Below are positions 35,660 to 44,439 of a stretch of 54,826 bases of DNA, piece after piece. Position 1 is the first letter of the stretch. The number at the start of each line of letters is the position of its first letter. The stretch is taken from NCBI GenBank assembly GCA_910587695.1, contig CAJUNC010000018.1:1-54826 (forward strand), in the 5' to 3' direction. The DNA is from an uncultured Lactobacillus sp. Lineage in GTDB: Bacteria; Bacillota; Bacilli; Lactobacillales; Lactobacillaceae. The translations under genes and the position numbers were made by a program. Below the pieces are notes generated by a model. That model worked only from the letters and a program-made list of their open reading frames with translations. It was not told where the DNA came from and ran no database searches.

Positions 35660-36394
35660 TTACTTATGGCAACTAAAAAACCACCGCGTCGTTTCCAAAG
35701 TAAGCTCACCTTTACCAAAGTCAGCACTTACCGTGATATCCTTAAATCCCGCTTGGGTCAATAGACGCTGGTAAACTTCTAATTCATAAGTCCGTTCATG
35801 ATGGATCTCACTGACTCTTTCATAACTCTCTAGTGCCTCATTCCAAACAAAAAAGGTCAATTCATGGACCGCGCTATGTTCAAATTCGTCCGCAAAACTA
35901 CTCCAGATAAAAGCTTGATCTTCAGCAGTATAATTATACATGTAGCCTGGGTAGATCTCATCAGTTTGATAAGGTGTGATCACATCAAAAATGAATTTCC
36001 CATCATTTTCTAGATGCTGATAAACTTCTTTAAATGCTTGGAGCACTTGGGATTCATCTTGTAAGTAGCAAAATGAATCCGCAAAACAAGTCACAGCATC
36101 ATACTGTCCTACTTCGCTCAGGTCTAACATATTTCCTTGCATAAATGGGATCGCTAAATTAGCTTCTCTAGCATGCATTTCAGCTAAAGCTAACATCTCT
36201 TCTGACAGATCGACCCCTGAAACTTGATAACCATTTTGAGCTAACATGACCGCTAGACGTCCAGCGCCACAGGCTAGGTCCAGTATCTGACCTGTAGTCT
36301 TGGGTAGCTCTTGCTCAACAAAATCCAACCATTGATCATACATCGTTGGTTCCATCAGCTCGTCATAGAGTTTTGCAAAATTCGAATAGATCAT
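35660..36394 (-). CDS. Class I SAM-dependent methyltransferase
   Basis: A 244-residue protein (ATG 36394, just after the rsfS stop). Motif I ILDLACGAGRLAV, post-I VSGVDLSEEML and the Asp of motif IV (AVTCFADSFCYL) are visible. It sits between rsfS and tmcAL, where lactobacilli often carry a methyltransferase of unknown target. Confidence 0.9.
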   Translation of the reverse strand: MIYSNFAKLYDELMEPTMYDQWLDFVEQELPKTTGQILDLACGAGRLAVMLAQNGYQVSGVDLSEEMLALAEMHAREANLAIPFMQGNMLDLSEVGQYDAVTCFADSFCYLQDESQVLQAFKEVYQHLENDGKFIFDVITPYQTDEIYPGYMYNYTAEDQAFIWSSFADEFEHSAVHELTFFVWNEALESYERVSEIHHERTYELEVYQRLLTQAGFKDITVSADFGKGELTLETTRWFFSCHK

Positions 36395-36395
36395 C

Positions 36396-36752
36396 TTAGT
36401 CTTTGATCCATTCTTCGATATCAACTAATGGTGCATCAGACCATAATTTTTCTAAGTTATAGAATTGACGTGTTTCTTCTTTGAAGACGTGCACGATCAC
36501 ATCCCCTAGATCAAGTAAGATCCAGTTAGCGCCATCTTTACCTTCAACACTTTTGATATCTTCATTTGCTTCATGAACTTTTTCAACGATCGCTTCAGTT
36601 ACAGCTTTGACCTGTCTTTCAGAACCGGCTTGCATGATCACAAAATAATCAGCTAATAAACTGATATTTTGGACATCTAAAGCAACGATATCTTCTGCAC
36701 GCTTGCTATCTGCAGCGCGAACAACTAATTCTAATAATTCTTGACTGTTCAT
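36396..36752 (-). CDS. rsfS: Ribosomal silencing factor RsfS
   Basis: 118 residues with the DUF143 core (ALDVQNISLLADYFVI, SERQVKAV, GANWILLDLGDVIVHVF). Binds L14 and blocks subunit joining in starvation. Ribosome site AGGAGG. Confidence 0.96.
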   Translation of the reverse strand: MNSQELLELVVRAADSKRAEDIVALDVQNISLLADYFVIMQAGSERQVKAVTEAIVEKVHEANEDIKSVEGKDGANWILLDLGDVIVHVFKEETRQFYNLEKLWSDAPLVDIEEWIKD

Positions 36753-36770
36753 ATAGTCCTCCTAAATAGG

Positions 36771-37367
36771 CTACGATGCGACATATGCATTATATGTCAA
36801 GATCGCAGCGGGATAAATTGTTTTATTATTATTCATCAAATATAGCAGTGTATGTTTAGTTTCAAACTCGACCGCTGCACGTAAACTTTTAGCAGCTATC
36901 TGACGTGCTTGGTCGACCCCAGGAAAATCACGTCCTGGTTCGATATAATCAGCCACATACACGATCTGATCTAAGGTCGTCATTTCTTTGGCCCCCACTG
37001 TATGGTGCCGGACCGCATTTAAGATCTCTTCATCGGTGATCTTTAATTCTTTTTTGATGATCTCAGCACCTACAACTCCATGCCAGATAAAATTGTTCCA
37101 ATTCAGTAGATCTTGATCTAATCCAGTTTGAGCGATCAGCGCTTTAAACTCTGAATCACTACGTTCTTTAGCATAATCATGGACTAGAGCTGCCACACTG
37201 GCTTTTTCAAGCTCATAATCGTTAGCTTGGGCTAATTCTAATGCTGCTTGTTCGACTCCTAAAATGTGTTTAAAACGTTTTTCACTGACCTGTTCTTTGA
37301 TTTTAGCGATCAGCTCTTCACGTGAACCAGTATAATAATGTTTTTGGTATTCAACTGTTTGTGTCAT
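36771..37367 (-). CDS. yqeK: YqeK, HD-domain diadenosine tetraphosphatase
   Basis: 198-residue HD-superfamily hydrolase: first His in FKHILGVEQAA, HD pair in ALVHDYAKE, later His residues in WHGVVGAEII and VRHHTVGA. Symmetric cleavage of Ap4A to ADP is known for B. subtilis YqeK. The start overlaps nadD by 17 bp. Confidence 0.95.
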   Translation of the reverse strand: MTQTVEYQKHYYTGSREELIAKIKEQVSEKRFKHILGVEQAALELAQANDYELEKASVAALVHDYAKERSDSEFKALIAQTGLDQDLLNWNNFIWHGVVGAEIIKKELKITDEEILNAVRHHTVGAKEMTTLDQIVYVADYIEPGRDFPGVDQARQIAAKSLRAAVEFETKHTLLYLMNNNKTIYPAAILTYNAYVAS

Positions 37368-37992
37368 GATAAAGACCTTCTTGTTTGATATAATTTTCTA
37401 CTTCACTTGTTACCAAGTACTTGATCGAACGACCTTGTTGCAATCTTTCCCGGATCATCGATGAACTGATATCGATCCGCAAAACGTCGACCCAGATCAA
37501 AGGGTAGTCACTTTTTTTCTCATAACCTTTGCGTTCCACACTGACAAATTGGATCATTTTGACCAATTCATCGATTTTATACCATTTAGGCAAATACTCG
37601 ACCATGTCTCCCCCGATGATAAAGTAAAGATCAGCATTGGGATATAGCTTCTTGAGCTCTTGGACAGTGTCATAAGTGTAGCTGATCCCACCACGTCTGA
37701 TCTCAATATCTTCGAGTTGAAATTTAGGCTCGGAAGCAATACTCATTTCGACCATATGCAGGCGATATTTGGCAGCGATCGCAGCTTTTTGATCAATGTG
37801 TGGGGGTAAATTATCTGGCATAAATAATACTTTATCTAGATCAAGTTGCTCTTGCACCTGCTTAGCCACGATCAAATGTCCTAAATGAGGTGGATTAAAG
37901 GTCCCACCCATGATCCCGATCCGTTCACGGCTATCAGCCTTTAATGGTTGAACTTGAACTTTAGAAGCCACCGTCGTTTCGGTCTTTAGCAT
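37351..37992 (-). CDS. nadD: Nicotinate-nucleotide adenylyltransferase
   Basis: 213 residues from ATG 37992 (the GTG at 38001 lies in the AGAGGTG ribosome site). GIMGGTFNPPHLGHLIV and the C-terminal ISSSMIRERL motif mark the nucleotidyltransferase active site. Makes NaAD in NAD synthesis. Confidence 0.96.
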   Translation of the reverse strand: MLKTETTVASKVQVQPLKADSRERIGIMGGTFNPPHLGHLIVAKQVQEQLDLDKVLFMPDNLPPHIDQKAAIAAKYRLHMVEMSIASEPKFQLEDIEIRRGGISYTYDTVQELKKLYPNADLYFIIGGDMVEYLPKWYKIDELVKMIQFVSVERKGYEKKSDYPLIWVDVLRIDISSSMIRERLQQGRSIKYLVTSEVENYIKQEGLYHDTNS

Positions 37993-38004
37993 ACTACACA
38001 CCTC

Positions 38005-38316
38005 TTAGAGTTTAGTGACTTCAAGTGAATATGAACGATCATCGCGTTTATCTGCTTGTTTGAACAATACTAAAACATGACCGATCTTTTGAACGACTTG
38101 GATATCGGTATTGTCTTCGATAAACGCGATCACTTCTTCATCTTCGACCAATGCATTTTGTAAGATATTTATCTTAAATAATTCACGTTTCTCAATGGCA
38201 TCTTCGATCTGAGCAAGCCAGTTAGCACTCAAACCTTCTTTCCCCACTTGAAATAACGGACGCATTCCGTGTGCTTGAGCCCGTAAATAGCGTTTTTGTT
38301 TACCCTTAAGTTTCAT
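38005..38316 (-). CDS. yhbY: YhbY, CRM-domain RNA-binding protein
   Basis: 103 residues, a single CRM domain: LKGKQKRYLRAQAH, then FQVGKEGLSANW (GxxG loop). Associates with pre-50S in other bacteria. Part of the yqeG-yqeH-yhbY-nadD run. Confidence 0.96.
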   Translation of the reverse strand: MKLKGKQKRYLRAQAHGMRPLFQVGKEGLSANWLAQIEDAIEKRELFKINILQNALVEDEEVIAFIEDNTDIQVVQKIGHVLVLFKQADKRDDRSYSLEVTKL

Positions 38317-38331
38317 ATTCTAATTCCTCTC

Positions 38332-39447
38332 CTAAACCATCGCTCTTCTTAAAATAACAGCTACTCCTTCTGGGGCCCAGCCTGCAACGACACTATTAGC
38401 TTTAACTGTGACCCAACCTAAGCCTGCAAAAACAAGATCACTTTTTTCGGTCGTTTTAAATTCAAAACGCACTAGCTTTGGAAAATCTTTCATTTCTTCA
38501 GCTGTCGGTGGAGTCAATAACGTACCTGCATGCTTAGCATAAAATTCGGTCGCTTTTGTTGTTTTAGTCCGATGGATCATTAAGTTATTATCAGTATAAA
38601 CGATCACACCTTGCTTTCCACCAGAGATATAGTCAAAACGAGCTAAAGCGCCAAAGAAGAGAGTTTGACCTTCGTTTAACTGATAAACTTTAGGCTTGAT
38701 CTCTTTTTGTGGTGCAGCCAATCGTAAAGCCTTAGGCGATAAATAATGCGCCATTTGATGCTTATGAATGATCCCTGGGGTATCGATCAAGAAATGACCG
38801 TCGCCAAATGGGATCTCGATCCGATCAAGTGTTGTTCCTGGAAAACGAGAAGTCGTGATCAAGTCTTTGACCCCTGTCGTTTGGTTGATGATCCGATTTA
38901 TCAGAGTCGATTTACCCACATTAGTGACTCCAACAACATATACATCGCGACCTTTGCGATATTTGTCGATCAATTCTAAAAGATCTTCGAGGTCTTTTCC
39001 ACGTTTTGCGCTAGTCAAAGCGACATCTATCGGACGAAGCCCCTGTTTGTTAGCCTCTTGTCGCATCCAATCTTTGATCTTAGAACGCTTCAGTGAATGT
39101 GGTAAAAGATCTTCCTTATTACCGACTAATAAAACAGGGTTATCTCCTACAAAGCGGTGTAATCCTGGAATGAGCGAACCGTTAAAATCGAAGATATCAA
39201 CGACATTGACGATCAAGGCATCATTTTGCCCGATCTGATTTAGCAAGCGCAAAAAGTCATCATCAGTTAAAGAAACGTCAGCTACCTCATTGTAGTGGCG
39301 TAATCTAAAGCACCGTTGACAATAAAGCTCATTATTTTCTAAGCCCTTTTGGATCGCTGCTTGTGGGGTATAACCAGGTTCAGCTTTAGCTTCAGATTGG
39401 ATCTTAGCCCCACAACCGATACAATATAATTCTTCATTTTCAGTCAT
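38332..39447 (-). CDS. yqeH: Ribosome biogenesis GTPase YqeH
   Basis: 371 residues: N-terminal zinc finger (CIGCG...CQRCFRLRHYNE) and a circularly permuted GTPase with G4 (GNKEDLL) before G1 (VGVTNVGKSTLINR) and G3 (DTPG). Required for 30S assembly in B. subtilis. Overlaps yqeG by 8 bp. Confidence 0.97.
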   Translation of the reverse strand: MTENEELYCIGCGAKIQSEAKAEPGYTPQAAIQKGLENNELYCQRCFRLRHYNEVADVSLTDDDFLRLLNQIGQNDALIVNVVDIFDFNGSLIPGLHRFVGDNPVLLVGNKEDLLPHSLKRSKIKDWMRQEANKQGLRPIDVALTSAKRGKDLEDLLELIDKYRKGRDVYVVGVTNVGKSTLINRIINQTTGVKDLITTSRFPGTTLDRIEIPFGDGHFLIDTPGIIHKHQMAHYLSPKALRLAAPQKEIKPKVYQLNEGQTLFFGALARFDYISGGKQGVIVYTDNNLMIHRTKTTKATEFYAKHAGTLLTPPTAEEMKDFPKLVRFEFKTTEKSDLVFAGLGWVTVKANSVVAGWAPEGVAVILRRAMV

Positions 39448-39973
39448 CTAGTGTATGCCCCCATTTTGTACTCAATCTATCTTTTTTGATCAAACGTTTT
39501 TTAACGATCTTTTCAAAGAAACGATTGATCTTAGTGTTCCACGCATCAGAATCCACTAGTGGCTTGACCAAAATACTACGGATCCCAGCATTATTTGCAG
39601 CCATTACATCAGTCATCAATTGATCACCAACTAAAACGACCTCATGTTTCTTTAGATCATAGCGCTTCAAAGCAATTTTGATCCCACGGGTAAGTGGCTT
39701 CAAAGCCCGAGAAATAAAGGGGAGTTCTAAAGCTTTTAAAGCGTGTTCGATCCGCTTATGCTTGTTATTTGACACTACGACCACTGGGATCTTAGCATCT
39801 TCCATCTTGTGTAACCACGCATGCAATTGAGGTGTACCATCGGGATCATCCCAAGCGATCAATGTATTATCAAGATCAGTCAAAACGACCTTGATCCCTT
39901 TTTCTTTTAACTCAGTAGGTGAAAGATCATAGATCGACTCGACCATCCATGTTGGTTCAAATTTATTGAGCAA
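39440..39973 (-). CDS. yqeG: YqeG, HAD-superfamily IIIA phosphatase
   Basis: 177 residues: HAD motif I VLTDLDNTLIAWDD, motif II VVVSNN, motif III/IV LVGDQLMTD. First gene of the cluster that ends in tmcAL. Confidence 0.95.
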   Translation of the reverse strand: MLNKFEPTWMVESIYDLSPTELKEKGIKVVLTDLDNTLIAWDDPDGTPQLHAWLHKMEDAKIPVVVVSNNKHKRIEHALKALELPFISRALKPLTRGIKIALKRYDLKKHEVVLVGDQLMTDVMAANNAGIRSILVKPLVDSDAWNTKINRFFEKIVKKRLIKKDRLSTKWGHTLDD

Positions 39974-40059
39974 AGTATATCTCCTTCAAAATATAGTCTT
40001 TAACTATTATTATATGCTAGCAAAACTACTTTTAGCAAAATTTTAATGTGACAGCTAAA

Positions 40060-40093
40060 GAAAAAAGCCGAGACAACAGTAGTCTCAGCCTTT
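40060..40093 (-). terminator. Terminator after rplT
   Basis: Stem AAGGCTGAGAC/GTCTCGGCTT followed on the minus strand by TTTTTTC. Confidence 0.88.
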
Positions 40094-40112
40094 TAACTAA
40101 ATGAGTGACAAA

Positions 40113-40472
40113 TTATTTTGCCAAAGCTTTCTTAGCTTCATCAACAAGCGCTGTGAAAGCAGCTGCATCGCTGATTGCAAGATCAGCTAACATTTTACGG
40201 TTAACATCAATGTTAGCTAATTTCAAACCGTGCATCAACTTGCTGTAGCTGATATCGTTCATACGAGCTGCTGCGTTGATACGAGCAATCCATAATTTAC
40301 GGAAGTTTGATTTTGTCTTACGACGATCGCGGAATGCGTATTGGTAAGACTTCATAACTTGTTGCTTAGCTACTTTAAATTGGATATGCTTTGAACCGCG
40401 GTATCCTTTAGCTAATTTGATCATTTTTTTACGGCGTTGACGCGTAACTGTTCCACCTTTAACACGTGGCAT
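40113..40472 (-). CDS. rplT: Ribosomal protein L20
   Basis: 119 residues starting MPRVKGGTVTRQRRKKMIKL, standard length. L20 represses its own operon in Firmicutes through the leader (see 41368-41535). Confidence 0.98.
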   Translation of the reverse strand: MPRVKGGTVTRQRRKKMIKLAKGYRGSKHIQFKVAKQQVMKSYQYAFRDRRKTKSNFRKLWIARINAAARMNDISYSKLMHGLKLANIDVNRKMLADLAISDAAAFTALVDEAKKALAK

Positions 40473-40618
40473 GGTTAATTCCTCCTTAAACTTAGCCCGA
40501 CGTTATGCGGGACTCACAAAACTGATCTGTGCGCTGAAAAAACGATCCAACAATCGCTTCTGCAAAGCACAATAATGATGCAATCTTACATTGCAACCGA
40601 GTAATAGAATCTCAATAA

Positions 40619-40819
40619 TTATTTCATTTGAGAAAGCATTTGCTTGATACGCTTCATATCTGAAGCAGATACCATTGCTGGCTTACGCAATTGACGGCGT
40701 TGTTTCTTTGTCTTGCCGTGGAAACGGTGAGATGTGAAAGCGTGAGCACGCTTCAAACCACCATTTCCTGTACGCTTAAAGCGTTTTGCTGATGCGCGGT
40801 GTGTTTTTTGTTTTGGCAT
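40619..40819 (-). CDS. rpmI: Ribosomal protein L35
   Basis: 66 residues, MPKQKTHRASAKRFKRTGNG. Second gene of infC-rpmI-rplT. The 146 bp between it and rplT contain only small hairpins. Confidence 0.98.
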   Translation of the reverse strand: MPKQKTHRASAKRFKRTGNGGLKRAHAFTSHRFHGKTKKQRRQLRKPAMVSASDMKRIKQMLSQMK

Positions 40820-40851
40820 AATACTGTACTCCTCCTAAATAAACTATCAGC

Positions 40852-41367
40852 CTATTTTTCGGCTTTAGGCGCAAGCATCAAGAACATGCTGCGTCCATCC
40901 ATTTTTGCTTTAGATTCGACTGTTGCAACATCATCTGTTTCCGCAGCAAATCTATCAAGAACTTCGCGTCCGATCTCTTTATGTGTGATCGCACGACCCT
41001 TAAAGCGAATAGATACCTTAACTTTGTCACCTTTTGTCAAGAATTTACGTGCATTCTTGACTTTAGTATTAAAATCGTTAGTATCGATCGTTGGGCTCAA
41101 ACGAACTTCTTTAACGTTGATCACTTTTTGCTTTTTACGAGCTTCACGCTGTTTCTTCTGCAACTCAAAACGATACTTCCCATAATCCATGATCTTGGCA
41201 ACAGGTGGTTTTGCTTTAGGTGCTACCAAAACAAGGTCTAAGTTAGCTTGCTCTGCCAACTTCAAAGCTTCTTGCTTAGATTTGACCCCCAACTGGGAAC
41301 CATCATCAGCAATCAAGCGTAACTCACGTGCGCGAATGCCTTCGTTTACCATCTTATCAACTGCTAT
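40852..41367 (-). CDS. infC: Translation initiation factor IF-3, probable ATA start
   Basis: IF-3 prevents subunit joining and checks the start codon. The first ATG (41352, MVNEGIRARELRLI) is 22 bp after the only Shine-Dalgarno (GGAGGTG, 41375-41381), too far. The in-frame ATA at 41365-41367 lies 7 bp from it, giving a 171-residue protein with five extra residues, as in related infC genes. Non-standard start codons (ATT, ATC, ATA) are an established feature of infC, letting IF-3 limit its own translation. The C-terminal domain has the SIRFKGRAITHKEIG motif. Confidence 0.93.
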   Translation of the reverse strand: MAVDKMVNEGIRARELRLIADDGSQLGVKSKQEALKLAEQANLDLVLVAPKAKPPVAKIMDYGKYRFELQKKQREARKKQKVINVKEVRLSPTIDTNDFNTKVKNARKFLTKGDKVKVSIRFKGRAITHKEIGREVLDRFAAETDDVATVESKAKMDGRSMFLMLAPKAEK

Positions 41368-41535
41368 GGCGTTTCACCTCCAAAAAAATTCAGAGAAAAT
41401 GCAGAAAAAATGCGGGTATCTCGTCAAATTACAAGACACCCGCACAGATCCGTTTTTATCGGAATTACATTTCATAATTCTGCCCCGGGACTAATTGTCC
41501 CCTAGGCGAGAAGCGGGAGCCTCTGCTTTTTTTCT
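41368..41535 (-). ncRNA. L20-type leader with transcription attenuator
   Basis: The region before infC has a conserved-looking structured element (GCTCCCGCTTCTCGCC and a GGGGACAATTAGTCCCC-like hairpin, about 41485-41520) followed by a 13-bp terminator stem (GCGGGTGTCTTGT with ACGAGATACCCGC, 41412-41443) and TTTTTT. This is the layout of the Firmicute L20 leader, in which L20 binding promotes premature termination. Assignment by pattern memory; no covariance search was possible. Confidence 0.75.
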
Positions 41536-41546
41536 CAACTGTTATA

Positions 41547-41575
41547 GCATAACATAACTTTCATATTGAAACAAC
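41547..41575 (-). promoter_or_regulatory. Candidate infC operon promoter
   Basis: Minus-strand TTGTTT (41570-41575), 17-bp spacer, TATGCT (41547-41552), immediately before the leader RNA. Confidence 0.6.
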
Positions 41576-41604
41576 TAATTTTTTCAAAAAAGTTGATCTT
41601 TACC

Positions 41605-42279
41605 TTACGCAAGATATTTACTGCCTTCGTGAATACTGAGAGCAGACAATTCGTTACGATATGTTGCAATGAAGCCAGCCACCCACTTAGGATCAGTCTT
41701 TGAATAATCACGTAACGCCCAACCGATCGCTTTATTGATAAAAAATTCATTACTACCAAGATTATTTATGATGACCTTAGCTAAAAGTTTTGTATCAGTT
41801 TGCTTCTTCAATAACAATTGAAATTCAAGTGTGACCCTTTTGACCCATAAATTGCTATCTTTACTCCAAGTAAGCATTACCTGCGTCATTTCTTTTGGAT
41901 AGCGCAAATACAAGTCTGTGAACACTTTGACTAAAGTATCGACAGTTTCCCACCACGACTTAGTTATGACCAATTTTTTCAACTTAGGCAGATCTTCTAA
42001 TGTTGTAAATTTCTTCATTTGCACTAAATAATCACAGGCAACATATTGATATTCTCTTTGGGACTTTTGCCAACAGATCTCAACAAATTCCCAATCTATC
42101 TTAGCTGTTTTTTTGGCATTTTTAAAAGCAGCACGGCAAAGTTGCCGACGCTTAGGGGTTTTTATACCTAAAAATTCAAATTGATCACGCATATACGCTG
42201 ACATACTTTTAGCTTGTTTAGCATCACCTTCTAGACTCAGCATATCTATCACAGTAAATAGATCATCTTTGGTTTTCAT
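41605..42279 (-). CDS. AlkD-like DNA alkylation repair protein
   Basis: A 224-residue all-helical (HEAT-like) protein of the AlkC/AlkD family: SWWETVDTLV carries the catalytic-type Trp/Asp, NLWVKRVTLEFQL the Arg and INKAIGWALRDYSK the C-terminal Trp. AlkD glycosylases remove bulky or cationic alkylated bases without base flipping. Single gene; no Ada regulon nearby. Confidence 0.92.
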   Translation of the reverse strand: MKTKDDLFTVIDMLSLEGDAKQAKSMSAYMRDQFEFLGIKTPKRRQLCRAAFKNAKKTAKIDWEFVEICWQKSQREYQYVACDYLVQMKKFTTLEDLPKLKKLVITKSWWETVDTLVKVFTDLYLRYPKEMTQVMLTWSKDSNLWVKRVTLEFQLLLKKQTDTKLLAKVIINNLGSNEFFINKAIGWALRDYSKTDPKWVAGFIATYRNELSALSIHEGSKYLA

Positions 42280-42327
42280 CTGGTTTTTTCGTCACTTCCG
42301 ATCATTTCTTAATTTTTCTATTCTTCT

Positions 42328-42924
42328 CTAAAATAATCTAAAGATCTCTGAGTTATCAGTTAAATTGCCAAAAATCCATTTGATATCTATCCCAGTCCGG
42401 ATCATACGTTCACGTTTAGCTTTTATTACATTAGAAACGTTGACCACATCTAAAACGATCCCTTCTTCAACTATCAGTAATATAACTTTTTCAAATTTTA
42501 ACGGTGAATCAAAACCACCATTGATCTGATACCTACTAATAAAATCAGTAGCGATCAATAACTTACCTGTATATATGACTGGCAAGTTTACGTCTAGATA
42601 GTAATTGTCACCATGCAAAAAGATACTACCAAATTCAGCAAAGTAACCACTATAATTAGCAAGTTGTTCACGTATAGATAATTTGCGGGGAAAAATATTA
42701 TTTATCGGTAAATTTTGATCAGTCATTACAGCTAGATCTTTGAGCACCAATTCATCATCTACGATCGTGAATCTACATAACCTTCCACGATAGTTTGCAG
42801 TGTTGTAGCTGGTTGTTGTTATTCTAAAAGAAGCTATATCAAAAAGATCGCTCCCTTTTGAAATTCCGACCAACTCATACTCATTTCCTTCATAAAGAAA
42901 TTTATCTGACGTCTGATGCGTCAT
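42328..42924 (-). CDS. Protein of unknown function (possible immunity/SMI1-like beta protein)
   Basis: I chose ATG 42924 (198 residues, MTHQTSDKFLYEGNEYELVG), with AAGGTGA 5 bp upstream; the frame is open to 43083 but that would overlap the exporter gene. The MTHQTSDxFLYxGxEYELVGI start, a central YTGKLLIATDFISRYQI segment and a C-terminal strand-rich VILLIVEEGIVLDV region recall a conserved family found in diverse bacteria, whose function I do not know. No signal peptide or membrane helix. It lies near a probable toxin operon but faces away from it in organisation. Confidence 0.75.
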   Translation of the reverse strand: MTHQTSDKFLYEGNEYELVGISKGSDLFDIASFRITTTSYNTANYRGRLCRFTIVDDELVLKDLAVMTDQNLPINNIFPRKLSIREQLANYSGYFAEFGSIFLHGDNYYLDVNLPVIYTGKLLIATDFISRYQINGGFDSPLKFEKVILLIVEEGIVLDVVNVSNVIKAKRERMIRTGIDIKWIFGNLTDNSEIFRLF

Positions 42925-43033
42925 AAGGTCACCTTCTAAAAAATTTCTCAGCTTCATTCTAACAATTCCATAGTTCCATTTCCATAAAAAAACCGACCAT
43001 AACTCTTTGTCATGATCAGTCATAAAATCATAT

Positions 43034-43969
43034 TTAAAAATCTTCTTCGCGGTAACCGACTTGTTCCATATTCTTGCGACCACGTTGTAAAATATAGATC
43101 GCCACGATAACTAATACGATCCCAACTACTTCGATCCAATTCATACCAAGGCCTAAGAATATCACACTCAAGACCGCTGTCGTAGCTGGTTGTAAGGCAT
43201 CCATGATACTAATAACATCGGATGGCGCAAAACGTGAACTGTATAGCAATAAACCAAATGGAATGATCGTCCCCAACAAGATGACTGTTGAGATCGAAAG
43301 AACTACCCCACCTGTGATCACTGGAGGATCGACCCACACAGGACGATATGCATTAAATAATATTCCTGCGATAAAAGTCCCCCAGCCTAAGATCACGATC
43401 GGTGGATGATCTTTTGCGATCGGCTTTGGTAAAACGACATAAAATGCAGCCGTAATACCAGAACCGATCCCCCAAAGTAATGAATCCATTGGAATCGACA
43501 TTTGCGTGAAATCACCTTTTGTAATTGCTAAAATGACCCCAACTAGGGCAACAACAAAGGCGATCATATCAGTCGATAATGGCCGTTGCTTTTTGATGAA
43601 GATCCCACCTAAAACAATAAACAATGGACTTAGATATTGCAAGATCGTAGTTGCTGAAGCGTTACCTTTTTGAATCGAAATATAAAATGTCAACAGGTTA
43701 GCCATCAAACCAAAGATCGCATAAGCTAATAAATGCCCAAATGTTCTCCATGACGAAAAGACACCAAATGTCTTTTTACCATACATAAATAAACTAATGA
43801 TCAACAAAATCACGCCTGCACCCATTGTTCTGATCGACAAATACCAATCAGCTGGGAGGTTTTGATTTTGTGAAATAAATTGAACCGTTGTACCAGAGAT
43901 CCCCCAGACAGCCGAAGCAACAGCTGACCAAAAGATCCCCTTCATAACGTTATTAGACGTTGCTTTCAT
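43034..43969 (-). CDS. EamA/DMT-family transporter
   Basis: 311 residues from ATG 43969 (ribosome site GGAGGG; the frame opens at 43987). Ten transmembrane helices in two EamA repeats, with the typical WGISGTTVQF start and a last helix before a basic tail. Probably a metabolite exporter; substrate unknown. Confidence 0.92.
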   Translation of the reverse strand: MKATSNNVMKGIFWSAVASAVWGISGTTVQFISQNQNLPADWYLSIRTMGAGVILLIISLFMYGKKTFGVFSSWRTFGHLLAYAIFGLMANLLTFYISIQKGNASATTILQYLSPLFIVLGGIFIKKQRPLSTDMIAFVVALVGVILAITKGDFTQMSIPMDSLLWGIGSGITAAFYVVLPKPIAKDHPPIVILGWGTFIAGILFNAYRPVWVDPPVITGGVVLSISTVILLGTIIPFGLLLYSSRFAPSDVISIMDALQPATTAVLSVIFLGLGMNWIEVVGIVLVIVAIYILQRGRKNMEQVGYREEDF

Positions 43970-44148
43970 TTTATTCCCTCCAAACATCTTATTATATTCG
44001 GAAAGAACTAATTTGGCAATATACCATGTTAGAAAAAGTTACAAAGAAGGGGGAGCGTTCGTGTATCATCCTTTACCATTTTTGCTAATAGACGCAAAGC
44101 ATCTAAACACGCTATCTGATCTTAAAGACGTTTCCCAAATTCTATTTA

Positions 44149-44433
44149 TTAAACTCGATCAAATAACCCAGTATGTCGTTTATATTCAATAGTTGTATCA
44201 TGCTCTTTATTTGCTAAATATCTAGTATAGTTGGTTGCTGCCCATTCGACTTTGGTAGCACTTGCTTCGACTACCCGATAAAACTGCACTCTATCCCAAA
44301 TATCATTTCGCGTTAAATACATTACTTGAGCTACCAGTTGCTCTGTTTCACGCCTAAAACACGATAATTGATCGGACAATTCCATTCTTTGTGCATTGAA
44401 TTGTCGTTTTTTATACAAATATTCTTCTGCCAT
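44149..44433 (-). CDS. Small helical protein, candidate TlaB-like partner of the lipase toxin
   Basis: 94 residues, charged and helical (QRMELSDQLSCFRRETEQLV, VEASATKVEWAATNYTRYLA), no signal peptide. Last gene of the lipase operon. ATG 44433 has no proper ribosome site; the strong AGGAGG at 44460-44465 instead serves an ATG at 44453, 20 bp upstream in another frame, which reads MKQTKQEWQK and then a sequence unlike the family. A one-base deletion near the start would explain this, so the gene may be frameshifted. By position and size it could be a chaperone/partner of the toxin's C-terminal domain. Confidence 0.6.
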   Translation of the reverse strand: MAEEYLYKKRQFNAQRMELSDQLSCFRRETEQLVAQVMYLTRNDIWDRVQFYRVVEASATKVEWAATNYTRYLANKEHDTTIEYKRHTGLFDRV

Positions 44434-44439
44434 TCTTGT

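Noticed and set aside
42925..43083. N-terminal extension of the unknown 198-residue protein
   Set aside because: It would overlap the exporter gene by 50 bp, and a good ribosome site lies before the internal ATG 42924.
44061..44192. 43-codon plus-strand frame with a GGGGGAG ribosome-like site (GTG start)
   Set aside because: It runs into the antisense of the last toxin-operon gene, has no clear promoter or terminator and no recognised family.
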